In this document: positions 1-5,312 of the stretch, piece by piece
How the letters are laid out: every line of letters begins with the position of its first letter
Position numbering within the stretch: the first letter of the stretch is position 1
Assembly (NCBI GenBank): GCA_024636425.1
Contig: JAGXHB010000155.1
Coordinates: 1-5,891, forward strand
Reading direction: 5' to 3'
Length of the DNA: 5,891 nt
Source of the DNA: Roseobacter sp.
GTDB lineage: Bacteria; Pseudomonadota; Alphaproteobacteria; Rhodobacterales; Rhodobacteraceae
The notes under the pieces: generated by a model
What the model was told of the DNA's origin: nothing
What the model saw: only the letters and a program-made list of their open reading frames with translations
Database searches by the model: none
Program-made: the position numbers and the translations under genes

Positions 1-990
1 CCGCGCAAGCTGGCGGCTGTCATCGGTGATGTCGGAGACATCAGCATAGACGTAGAAAGCACCATCCGGCGGCGCGAAACGGGTAAAGCCCGCGTCCCGC
101 AAGCCTTCGATCATCAATGCGCGGTTGGCGCGGTAAACGTCCATGTTTGCTTGCAATTCGTCGTCACAGTCCATCGCGGCGAGGGCTGCGATCTGACTGG
201 CATGGGGCGCACAGATGAACATGTTCTGCGCAATACGCTCCACCACGCGCACGTGGTCCTGCGGCACGACCATCCAGCCGACGCGCCAGCCCGTCATCGA
301 GAAATACTTGGAGAACGAGTTGATCACATAGGCATCATCGGTGATCTCCAGCGCCGTGACGGCCTTTTTCTCGTATTCGATCCCGTGGTAGATTTCGTCG
401 GAGATAAAGGATGCGCCATGCGCTTGGGTCGCGTCGATCAGCGCCTTCATGGCAGCGTGATCCAGCATTGTGCCGGTTGGATTTGCAGGCGATGCGACCA
501 GTAGTCCGGCCAGATCAAGCCCCGCGAAATCGGCGGCAACGGGCTGGTAGCGGTTGTCAGGCGACGTCGGCAGATCAACCGGTGCCAGATCCAGCGCACG
601 CAGGATCTGGCGATAGCTGGGATAGCCGGGCGCGCCGATACCAACCTTGTCGCCCGTGTCGAAAAGCGCCGTGAAGGCGAGGATGAACCCGCCCGACGAT
701 CCCGATGTGATGACCACGCGGGCCGGATCAAGATCGACGTTGTACCATTCGCCATACATCCGCGCGATGCGCTGGCGCAGCGCGGGCAGACCCAACGCGA
801 CGGTGTAGCCAAGTGTCCCTTCCTCCATCGCGGAACCGAGCGCGCGCGCGGCACCGCGCGGCGCGCCTGTGCCGGGTTGACCCACTTCCATATGGATGAT
901 GTGCCGTCCCTCCGCCTCGGCCGCCGCTGCGGCCTGCATGACGTCCATCACGATAAAGGGATCGACCTGAGAGCGGGTTGAAATGCGCAT
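1..990 (-). CDS. PLP-dependent class I/II aminotransferase (aspartate aminotransferase-like), C-terminus cut by window edge
   Basis: The product is a cytoplasmic fold-type I enzyme that transfers amino groups between an amino acid and a 2-oxo acid. The visible 330 residues carry the family landmarks in order: an N-terminal segment with HMEVGQPGTGAP, a substrate-side Tyr in LGYTVALGLPALR, the NPTG motif (Asn170), SDEIYHG (Asp198 and Tyr201, contacts to the cofactor ring), and the Schiff-base lysine Lys228 in SFSKYFSMTGWRVGW. Family members are usually about 380-400 residues, so some 50-70 residues, including the carboxylate-binding C-terminal Arg, lie beyond position 1. I chose the ATG at 990 because AGTAGGA sits about 8 bases upstream. 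An in-frame ATG at 1014, eight codons further out and preceded by GGTGA, is possible. The gene is divergent from the thioredoxin-fold pair. The family is clear, but substrate specificity (aspartate, aromatic or other) cannot be read from this fragment. Confidence 0.93.
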   Translation of the reverse strand, partial: MRISTRSQVDPFIVMDVMQAAAAAEAEGRHIIHMEVGQPGTGAPRGAARALGSAMEEGTLGYTVALGLPALRQRIARMYGEWYNVDLDPARVVITSGSSGGFILAFTALFDTGDKVGIGAPGYPSYRQILRALDLAPVDLPTSPDNRYQPVAADFAGLDLAGLLVASPANPTGTMLDHAAMKALIDATQAHGASFISDEIYHGIEYEKKAVTALEITDDAYVINSFSKYFSMTGWRVGWMVVPQDHVRVVERIAQNMFICAPHASQIAALAAMDCDDELQANMDVYRANRALMIEGLRDAGFTRFAPPDGAFYVYADVSDITDDSRQLAR

Positions 991-1017
991 ACGCTTGATC
1001 CTACTGTTGGGCATGTC

Positions 1018-1046
1018 TTTTCACCGCACCCTTGCGGTGCCGTCAA
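1018..1046 (-). promoter_or_regulatory. candidate promoter for the aminotransferase
   Basis: Read on the minus strand, TTGACG (1046-1041, five of six matches to the sigma-70 -35 box) is followed 17 bases later by TGAAAA (1023-1018), a weak -10. Transcription would begin near 1011. That would place the ATG at 1014 outside the message and favour the start at 990. The spacer is largely occupied by the inverted repeat at 1022-1039. The -10 match is poor, so this is tentative. Confidence 0.3.
1022..1039. repeat. 7-bp inverted repeat in the divergent intergenic region
   Basis: CACCGCA (1022-1028) and TGCGGTG (1033-1039) are perfect complements around a 4-base CCCT centre. The repeat falls between the candidate -35 and -10 of the aminotransferase promoter, a typical place for a regulator site. 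If transcription starts further upstream, it would instead form an RNA hairpin whose 3' arm holds the GGTG before the ATG at 1014. It is not followed by a T-run on the plus strand, and on the minus strand it is followed by AAAAG, so it is not an intrinsic terminator. Confidence 0.55.
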
Positions 1047-1088
1047 CCCTTGTGCGCTGACCAAAAATCGCGCACCACCGCACGTGAC

Positions 1089-1102
1089 AGGTGCCTGCAC
1101 CT
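1089..1102. repeat. 14-bp dyad AGGTGC-CT-GCACCT upstream of the dsbA-like gene
   Basis: AGGTGC (1089-1094) and GCACCT (1097-1102) are exact inverted halves with a 2-base centre, ending 25 bases before the ATG at 1128. The size and spacing suit a dimeric repressor or activator site in the leader or promoter of the thioredoxin-fold pair. I see no convincing -35/-10 pair for that operon in 991-1127, so the dyad cannot be placed relative to a transcription start. It may also be chance. Confidence 0.35.
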
Positions 1103-1127
1103 CAAGCTTTGAAAGTGAGTGACCCAG

Positions 1128-1871
1128 ATGAAGAAACTGATCGCCCCCGCCTTTCTGGCGATGACCCTTGGCAGCCCTGCGCTGGCGATGGATCTGACGG
1201 AACTGACGGACGCCGAGCGCGCACAATTCCGGGCCGAGGTCCGCGCCTTTCTGATGGAAAACCCCGAAGTCATCATGGAAGCCGTCGGCCAATTGCAGCA
1301 ACGCGAGGCCGAAGCGCAGGCGCAGGCCGATTTCTCCCTGGTCAGCGACAACAGCGAGGCTATTTTCAACGATGGTTATTCCTATGTTGGCGGCAATCCG
1401 GACGGCGACATCACCATCGTCGAGTTTATGGATTACCGCTGCGGCTACTGCAAAAAGGCATTTACCGAAGTCGAAAAACTGGTGAACGGTGATGGCAACA
1501 TCCGCTTTGTTGTCAAGGAGTTGCCGATCTTGGGCGAACAGTCCGTTGTCGCCTCGCGGTTTGCAATCGCGACCAAGATCGTTGCGGGTGACGAGGGCTA
1601 TAAATCCGTCCACGATGCGCTGATGAGCTTTAACAGCGACATCACCCCCACGACCCTCAAGCGGCTGGCCGAGAGCTTTGATCTGGATGGCGACGCCATC
1701 GTCGAGAAGATGGACAGCGCGGAAGTCACCGCAGAGATCGAGCAGACCCGCGCGCTGGCGCAGACCCTTGCGATTTCCGGCACGCCCACCTTTGTGATGG
1801 AGGACGAACTGCTGCGCGGCTACCTGCCCTATGACCAGATGAAGGCCATCGTGGACGAAAAGCGCGGTTAG
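1128..1871 (+). CDS. Exported ScsC/DsbA-like thiol-disulfide oxidoreductase (CGYC)
   Basis: This is a periplasmic thioredoxin-fold protein that probably oxidises or isomerises disulfides in exported proteins. Translated from the ATG at 1128 it has 247 residues: a signal peptide (1-20, KK then a hydrophobic core, ending ALA), an N-terminal helical segment rich in Glu and Gln (about 21-70) resembling the ScsC-type oligomerisation region, and a DsbA-like fold with the CGYC active site (Cys105, Cys108), a helical insertion, and the cis-proline loop SGTPTFV (Pro220). CGYC is the dipeptide of the isomerase DsbC, whereas classical DsbA has CPHC, which leans towards isomerase or shuffling activity; that lean is inference. 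A GTG nine bases upstream is in frame, but the ATG gives the cleaner signal peptide, with GAGTGA about 5 bases before it. The stop is one base before the next gene, a shorter paralogue, so the two are almost certainly co-transcribed. No membrane electron donor (DsbD/ScsB) is visible here. Confidence 0.92.
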   Translation: MKKLIAPAFLAMTLGSPALAMDLTELTDAERAQFRAEVRAFLMENPEVIMEAVGQLQQREAEAQAQADFSLVSDNSEAIFNDGYSYVGGNPDGDITIVEFMDYRCGYCKKAFTEVEKLVNGDGNIRFVVKELPILGEQSVVASRFAIATKIVAGDEGYKSVHDALMSFNSDITPTTLKRLAESFDLDGDAIVEKMDSAEVTAEIEQTRALAQTLAISGTPTFVMEDELLRGYLPYDQMKAIVDEKRG

Positions 1872-1872
1872 A

Positions 1873-2355
1873 ATGCGCCTGACCTTACTGCTTTGCGCGC
1901 TTGCCCTGCCGGCAAGCGCGCAAACCGATTTGGGCGCGATGACCCCACCGGAACGAGCGGCATTCAACGCTGAAATGCGCGCGGCCCTCTTTGCCTTTCC
2001 CGAAGTGATTGCTGAAGCACTTGCTGCGCCTGACTACGGGGCCGCCGCCAACCGGCAGGCGGCGGCAGACGACCTTGATTTGATCAAAGAGCTTTCGTCG
2101 CAGGTGCTTGGCGGGGCCGACATCGCGCTGTTTACCGCCCGTGGGTGCGCGCCGTGTGTGACGGCGCAAAACGAACTGCAGACCGTGACCGAGCGCACCG
2201 GCACGACGTTTGCCCTGCACGATATGTCCCGCCCCGAGGGTGCCGCGCTGGCTGCGCGGTTCGGCATCCCGGATGCGCCGTTCTATGTCATGCCGGACAT
2301 GGTCCTGCGCGGTCACATGCCCGCCGTCGTTCTGGAAAAATATCTGCGCCGCTGA
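1873..2355 (+). CDS. Reduced thioredoxin-fold paralogue of the upstream DsbA-like protein (CAPC)
   Basis: This 160-residue exported protein has a signal peptide (1-16, ending ASA), an N-terminal helical segment (18-50), a CAPC redox site (Cys92, Cys95) and a thioredoxin cis-proline (Pro136 in DAPFYVM). Residues 18-50 match residues 21-53 of the upstream product at 18 of 33 positions without gaps (shared ERA, the AE-RA pattern and PEVI). After the cis-proline both have a V-M-x-D-x-x-L-R-G pattern. The spacing from second cysteine to cis-proline is 41 residues here and 112 upstream, so most of the helical insertion is absent. It starts one base after the upstream stop without a clear ribosome site, implying translational coupling. 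It probably acts in the periplasm on the same substrates or on the upstream protein itself, but the direction of electron flow cannot be told. Annotation pipelines would likely call it a thioredoxin-domain or hypothetical protein. Confidence 0.88.
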   Translation: MRLTLLLCALALPASAQTDLGAMTPPERAAFNAEMRAALFAFPEVIAEALAAPDYGAAANRQAAADDLDLIKELSSQVLGGADIALFTARGCAPCVTAQNELQTVTERTGTTFALHDMSRPEGAALAARFGIPDAPFYVMPDMVLRGHMPAVVLEKYLRR

Positions 2356-2356
2356 C

Positions 2357-2896
2357 CTATAGAAAGCGCTGGTGATAGCGCACCATGCGTTCAAAATGCG
2401 CGTCGAGCGACCGCTTGAGATGGGGTGCCTCTTTGACTGTCAGGATATAATCGACCAGCAGATCATATTGCTTGATCTGGCGTGGCAGTCTGGTGGACGG
2501 GGTCAGGCGCGACTGACGCTCCTCTTCCTCGATCACCTGAACAACCTGCTTTTCTGGCCATGTCAGATCACTCTGGTGCGTGACCATCGCCTTGCCGTTC
2601 ATCAGCGGCAGTTCGGCATCGAAATGGGCAAAGATAGACCGCTCCAACGGTTCGACCTCGGCTGTGGTCGCGACCGGCCACGCCCAGACAAAGGCGATTT
2701 CCCAAACGTCGATCTGCCGGTTGGCAATCACATCCGACCGCGCCGAAGTCAGATGTCGCCGCACCCGTGTCCGTATGCCGTCAACCGATTGCCCGACATA
2801 TATCGGCTGTCCATCCAGATCGCACAGCGCATAGACGCCGATCTGGTTGGTCAGCGCAGACAAGGCCCGCCCGCGAAAGGACTGCGCCGTGGTCAT
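2357..2896 (-). CDS. GIY-YIG nuclease, probable restriction partner of the adjacent cytosine methyltransferase
   Basis: The protein has 179 residues. The N-terminal half is a GIY-YIG endonuclease domain with every catalytic element visible: GVY (20-22) and YVG (33-35) on the core strands, the arginine after them (Arg42/Arg44 in GIRTRVRRHL), the metal-binding glutamate (Glu85 in LERSIF) and the final asparagine (Asn100 in PLMNG). Residues 101-179 are mostly charged and helical, with no motif I recognise; they may supply DNA recognition or dimerisation. GIY-YIG restriction enzymes paired with cytosine-5 methyltransferases are known (Eco29kI, Cfr42I), and Hpy188I is also a small GIY-YIG restriction enzyme. 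The ATG overlaps the methyltransferase stop as ATGA, and only a too-close GGTGG precedes it, so translation is probably coupled. The stop lies one base from that of the convergent thioredoxin-fold gene. The alternative is a repair nuclease linked to methylation, analogous to Vsr beside Dcm. The nuclease family is firm, the restriction role is inference, and the recognition site is unknown. Confidence 0.9.
   Translation of the reverse strand: MTTAQSFRGRALSALTNQIGVYALCDLDGQPIYVGQSVDGIRTRVRRHLTSARSDVIANRQIDVWEIAFVWAWPVATTAEVEPLERSIFAHFDAELPLMNGKAMVTHQSDLTWPEKQVVQVIEEEERQSRLTPSTRLPRQIKQYDLLVDYILTVKEAPHLKRSLDAHFERMVRYHQRFL
2359..2381 (-). terminator. weak candidate intrinsic terminator at the end of the nuclease gene
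   Basis: On the minus strand GCGCT (2381-2377) and AGCGC (2370-2366) form a 5-bp stem with a 6-base loop, followed by TTTCTAT (2365-2359). The hairpin lies inside the last codons and the T-stretch runs into the stop codon. A competing TGGTG/CACCA pairing overlaps it. There is no room for a separate terminator because the opposite gene ends one base away. The stem is short and the T-run interrupted, so efficiency would be modest. Confidence 0.3.
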
Positions 2897-4047
2897 GCCA
2901 CCGCTTCAAGGCTGCGCCGTTGCAGGATCGGACGGAAAAGTACGTCATCAAGATAGCGCACCACGGGCACGGCCACGCCGTCCCCCGCCACGCGGTAGGC
3001 GTTGTTATAGGTGTCGGGCATCTTGAAGCTGTCATCCAGCCCCATCAGCCGTGCTACCTCGCGCGAGGACACAAGCCGCGCGCGGGTGCGGTTGCCCTTG
3101 ATAAACATAACGATCTGCCGCGAAGACCCACCCGCAGGCGTGCGCAGGCACCCGGCCAACCCGTCGGTGCGCAATTCGGCGCGCTGGCGAACGTTGCCGT
3201 CCCCGTCGGGCCTGCCCCGCTTGTAGATCGTGCCGACGACCGTGCGACCGGCCTGACGGGCAACGCGCAACCGCTCGAGGCTGGGCGGCGACATCAGTGT
3301 CAGCAGGCGGTCGGTGTCTGCCGCGTTGAACCATGGCATCGTTGAGCGCTTTTCCAGCACCGCGTCGAGCGTGGGGCCTGCACCGGCCAGATCGTCCAGT
3401 TTCCACCAAACCCAGTTCGACCGTACAGGACGGCTGGCCACCGTGATGAATTTTTGCAGCTTCTTGCCGTGAAACAGATGGTCGGGTTTGGGGCTGGTCA
3501 AGCCGCTAATGTCGACGTCGCTGCGCACGCAGACCACGAACAGACGCGGGCGGCTCTGCGGCAGGAACCGCCGCGCATCAATCTCGAGCGCGCCAACCTT
3601 GTAGCCAAGCCGCACAAAGGTCGCGAGAACGGTATTGAGATCAGCGCCCGCATTGCGCGACACCAGCCCGACGACATTCTCGAATGCGATGACGCGCGGC
3701 GCGAACCCTGCCTCGATCGCGGTTGCGATCTTGTCGGCCCAGGCGGCAAACACGCCACTGCGTGCACCCGACAACCCGCGCCCCTTCCCCGCCAGACTGA
3801 AATCCTGACACGGGCTTGAAGCCCAATAAAGGTCGATCCGGCGGCGCAGCATGTCATCCGGAAGGGCTGCGATATCCCCTTCGTGCAGCGCCTCGCGGCC
3901 CCAGTTCTGCGCATAGACCTTGCATTTCATCGGGTCGATGTCATTGGCCAGCACGCAGTTCCACCGGTCCTGCAAGGCGGCGCGCACCATGCCGCCACCG
4001 CAGAAAAACTCGGCATATGTCGGGGTCTGATCGGGGGTGTCGGCCAT
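2893..4047 (-). CDS. DNA cytosine-5 methyltransferase (type II modification enzyme)
   Basis: This enzyme transfers a methyl group from S-adenosylmethionine to C5 of cytosine in a specific duplex site. From the ATG at 4047 it has 384 residues with the canonical motif order: motif I (YAEFFCGGG, 11-19, AdoMet loop), an acidic LANDID (33-38), motif IV with the catalytic cysteine (SSPCQDFS, Cys80), motif VI (FENVVG, 122-127), motif VIII (QSRPR, 164-168), a target recognition region of about 150 residues (roughly 175-325), motif IX (SREVARLMGL, 328-337) and motif X (YRVAGDGVAVPVV, 351-363). All catalytic parts are intact. The frame stays open to 4176, but that would add 43 residues rich in Arg and overlap the ispG end, so I rejected it. 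No Shine-Dalgarno sequence precedes the ATG, which sits inside a 16-bp palindrome. The GIY-YIG nuclease gene follows with a 4-base overlap. The target sequence cannot be predicted from this reading. Transfer is suggested by gene content, not by obvious base composition. Confidence 0.95.
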   Translation of the reverse strand: MADTPDQTPTYAEFFCGGGMVRAALQDRWNCVLANDIDPMKCKVYAQNWGREALHEGDIAALPDDMLRRRIDLYWASSPCQDFSLAGKGRGLSGARSGVFAAWADKIATAIEAGFAPRVIAFENVVGLVSRNAGADLNTVLATFVRLGYKVGALEIDARRFLPQSRPRLFVVCVRSDVDISGLTSPKPDHLFHGKKLQKFITVASRPVRSNWVWWKLDDLAGAGPTLDAVLEKRSTMPWFNAADTDRLLTLMSPPSLERLRVARQAGRTVVGTIYKRGRPDGDGNVRQRAELRTDGLAGCLRTPAGGSSRQIVMFIKGNRTRARLVSSREVARLMGLDDSFKMPDTYNNAYRVAGDGVAVPVVRYLDDVLFRPILQRRSLEAVA

Positions 4048-4060
4048 ATCTATAGATATG
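4045..4060. promoter_or_regulatory. perfect 16-bp palindrome spanning the methyltransferase start codon
   Basis: CATATCTATAGATATG is its own reverse complement over all 16 bases, and its terminal ATG on the minus strand is the methyltransferase start. It is markedly AT-rich in a GC-rich setting and overlaps the candidate -10 box. A symmetric site here could bind a dimeric regulator and block both transcription and initiation. No separate controller (C-protein) gene lies in the window, so the binder, if any, would be the methyltransferase itself or a host factor. The palindrome is seen directly; its function is inferred. Confidence 0.6.
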
Positions 4061-4081
4061 AAATGCGGTTTTCGCTGTCGA
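4053..4081 (-). promoter_or_regulatory. candidate promoter for the methyltransferase-nuclease operon, leaderless geometry
   Basis: On the minus strand TCGACA (4081-4076, five of six matches to TTGACA) is followed after exactly 17 bases by TATCTA (4058-4053, three of six matches to TATAAT). A transcript starting 6-7 bases after the -10 would begin at or next to the A of the ATG at 4047. Together with the missing Shine-Dalgarno sequence this points to a leaderless mRNA. The promoter would let the cassette be expressed independently of ispG, from which it is separated by 64 bases. The -10 match is weak. Confidence 0.4.
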
Positions 4082-4111
4082 TGCCTAATCGCCCCTTTGG
4101 CGGGCTCAAGA

Positions 4112-5236
4112 TCATTCCGCCGCCTTGACCTCTTCCGCCTCGATTGCGGCTGCGCGCTTTTCGACCTGTTCGACAATATGTTCGATCATGCCCTCGTTGC
4201 CCAGCTTGTGGCTTTGCGCGCCCGCAAGGTAGACCATGCCTGACCCGTTGCCGCCGCCGGTAAAGCCCACGTCGGTCATCAGCGCCTCGCCGGGACCATT
4301 GACGACGCAGCCGATGATCGACAGGCTCATCGGGGTCTTGATATGCTCCAGCCGTTTTTCCAAAGCCTCGACCGTCTTGATCACGTCAAAGCCCTGACGC
4401 GCACAGCTCGGGCAACTGATGATGTTCACGCCACGGTGACGCAGGCCCAGAGACTTGAGGATTTCATACCCGACCTTGACCTCTTCGACCGGATCGGCAG
4501 AGAGCGAAACGCGAATCGTGTCGCCAATCCCCATCCACAGCAGGTTGCCCAAGCCGATGGCCGATTTGATCGTCCCAGACGTCAACCCGCCCGCCTCGGT
4601 GATGCCAAGGTGGATGGGCGCGTCCGTGGCGTCGGCCAGTTGCTGATAGGCCGCCGCTGCCATGAACACGTCGGATGCCTTGCAGCTGATCTTGAATTCG
4701 TGAAAATCGTTGTCCTGCAGGATCTTGATGTGGTGAAGTCCGCTTTCGACCATCGCATCTGGGCATGGTTCCCCATATTTCTCGAGGAGATGCTTTTCCA
4801 GCGATCCGGCATTCACACCGATCCGGATTGAACAGTTGTGATCCCGCGCGGCCTTGATGACTTCCTTGACGCGCTTTTCATCTCCGATGTTGCCGGGGTT
4901 GATCCGCAGACAGGCAGCGCCAGCCTCGGCGGCTTCGATCCCGCGTTTGTAATGGAAATGGATGTCCGCGACGATGGGCACCGACACGTTGCGCACAATC
5001 TCTTTCAGTGCTTTTGACGATGCCTCGTCCGGTACGGAAATGCGAACGATGTCAGCCCCCGCATCCGCTGCCGCCTGAACCTGTGCAATCGTCCCCTTGA
5101 TGTCGGTGGTCAAGGTGTTGGTCATGGTCTGCACGGTGATCGGCGCATCGCCCCCGACCGGCACATTGCCCACCATGATCTGGCGGGATTTGCGGCGGTA
5201 AATGTTGCGCCAGGGGCGGATGTGGTTCAGCGACAT
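4112..5236 (-). CDS. ispG: 4-hydroxy-3-methylbut-2-en-1-yl diphosphate synthase (IspG/GcpE)
   Basis: IspG is the cytoplasmic [4Fe-4S] enzyme of the MEP isoprenoid pathway that reductively opens 2-C-methyl-D-erythritol 2,4-cyclodiphosphate to HMBPP. The 374-residue product has the usual bacterial length and two-part layout: an N-terminal TIM-barrel with the conserved GGDAPITVQTMTNT, IVRISVPD, PIVADIHFHY and LRINPGNIG segments, and a C-terminal cluster domain. The three cluster cysteines are Cys275 and Cys278 (SCPSCARQG) and Cys310 (IIGCVVNGPGE), with the fourth ligand Glu317 in the same motif. I started it at the ATG at 5236 because AAAGGTG lies 6 bases upstream; a TTG at 5254 is in frame but overlaps that ribosome site. 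The C-terminal tail (EQVEKRAAAIEAEEVKAAE) is Ala/Glu-rich. It follows a RodZ-like gene by 76 bases on the same strand. The methyltransferase cassette begins 64 bases downstream. The gene is presumably essential and is intact. Confidence 0.98.
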   Translation of the reverse strand: MSLNHIRPWRNIYRRKSRQIMVGNVPVGGDAPITVQTMTNTLTTDIKGTIAQVQAAADAGADIVRISVPDEASSKALKEIVRNVSVPIVADIHFHYKRGIEAAEAGAACLRINPGNIGDEKRVKEVIKAARDHNCSIRIGVNAGSLEKHLLEKYGEPCPDAMVESGLHHIKILQDNDFHEFKISCKASDVFMAAAAYQQLADATDAPIHLGITEAGGLTSGTIKSAIGLGNLLWMGIGDTIRVSLSADPVEEVKVGYEILKSLGLRHRGVNIISCPSCARQGFDVIKTVEALEKRLEHIKTPMSLSIIGCVVNGPGEALMTDVGFTGGGNGSGMVYLAGAQSHKLGNEGMIEHIVEQVEKRAAAIEAEEVKAAE

Positions 5237-5242
5237 GGAAAG

Positions 5243-5249
5243 CACCTTT
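5243..5249 (-). promoter_or_regulatory. ribosome binding site of ispG
   Basis: AAAGGTG on the minus strand ends 6 bases before the ATG at 5236. It decides the start: a longer reading from the TTG at 5254 would bury this site inside the coding sequence. The rest of the 76-base gap (5237-5312) shows no convincing promoter; TTGCAA near 5300 has only a very poor -10 at 17-base spacing. Confidence 0.6.
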
Positions 5250-5312
5250 GGCAATGGATCATGTTAGACCATACCTATTCAGACAGGTGCGTCCTTGCAA
5301 TGGTAACCGAGG

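Noticed and set aside
948..1967. A 339-codon open frame antisense to the dsbA-like gene
   Set aside because: It is the reverse-strand shadow of two well-supported thioredoxin-fold genes in high-GC DNA and has no recognisable domain.
2372..2956. A 194-codon plus-strand open frame opposite the nuclease gene
   Set aside because: The opposite strand encodes a complete GIY-YIG active site in the expected order; this frame shows no motif and crosses into the methyltransferase gene.
4090..4105. Hairpin after ispG (CGCC-CCTTT-GGCG, or GCCC with GGGC) as an intrinsic terminator
   Set aside because: The stem is only 4 bp with two competing registers, and on the minus strand it is followed by ATTAGG rather than a T-run.
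4048..4176. A 43-residue N-terminal extension of the methyltransferase (open frame to 4176)
   Set aside because: It overlaps the ispG 3' end, is a low-complexity Arg/Lys/Ser string, and the methyltransferase motif I begins a normal distance after the ATG at 4047.
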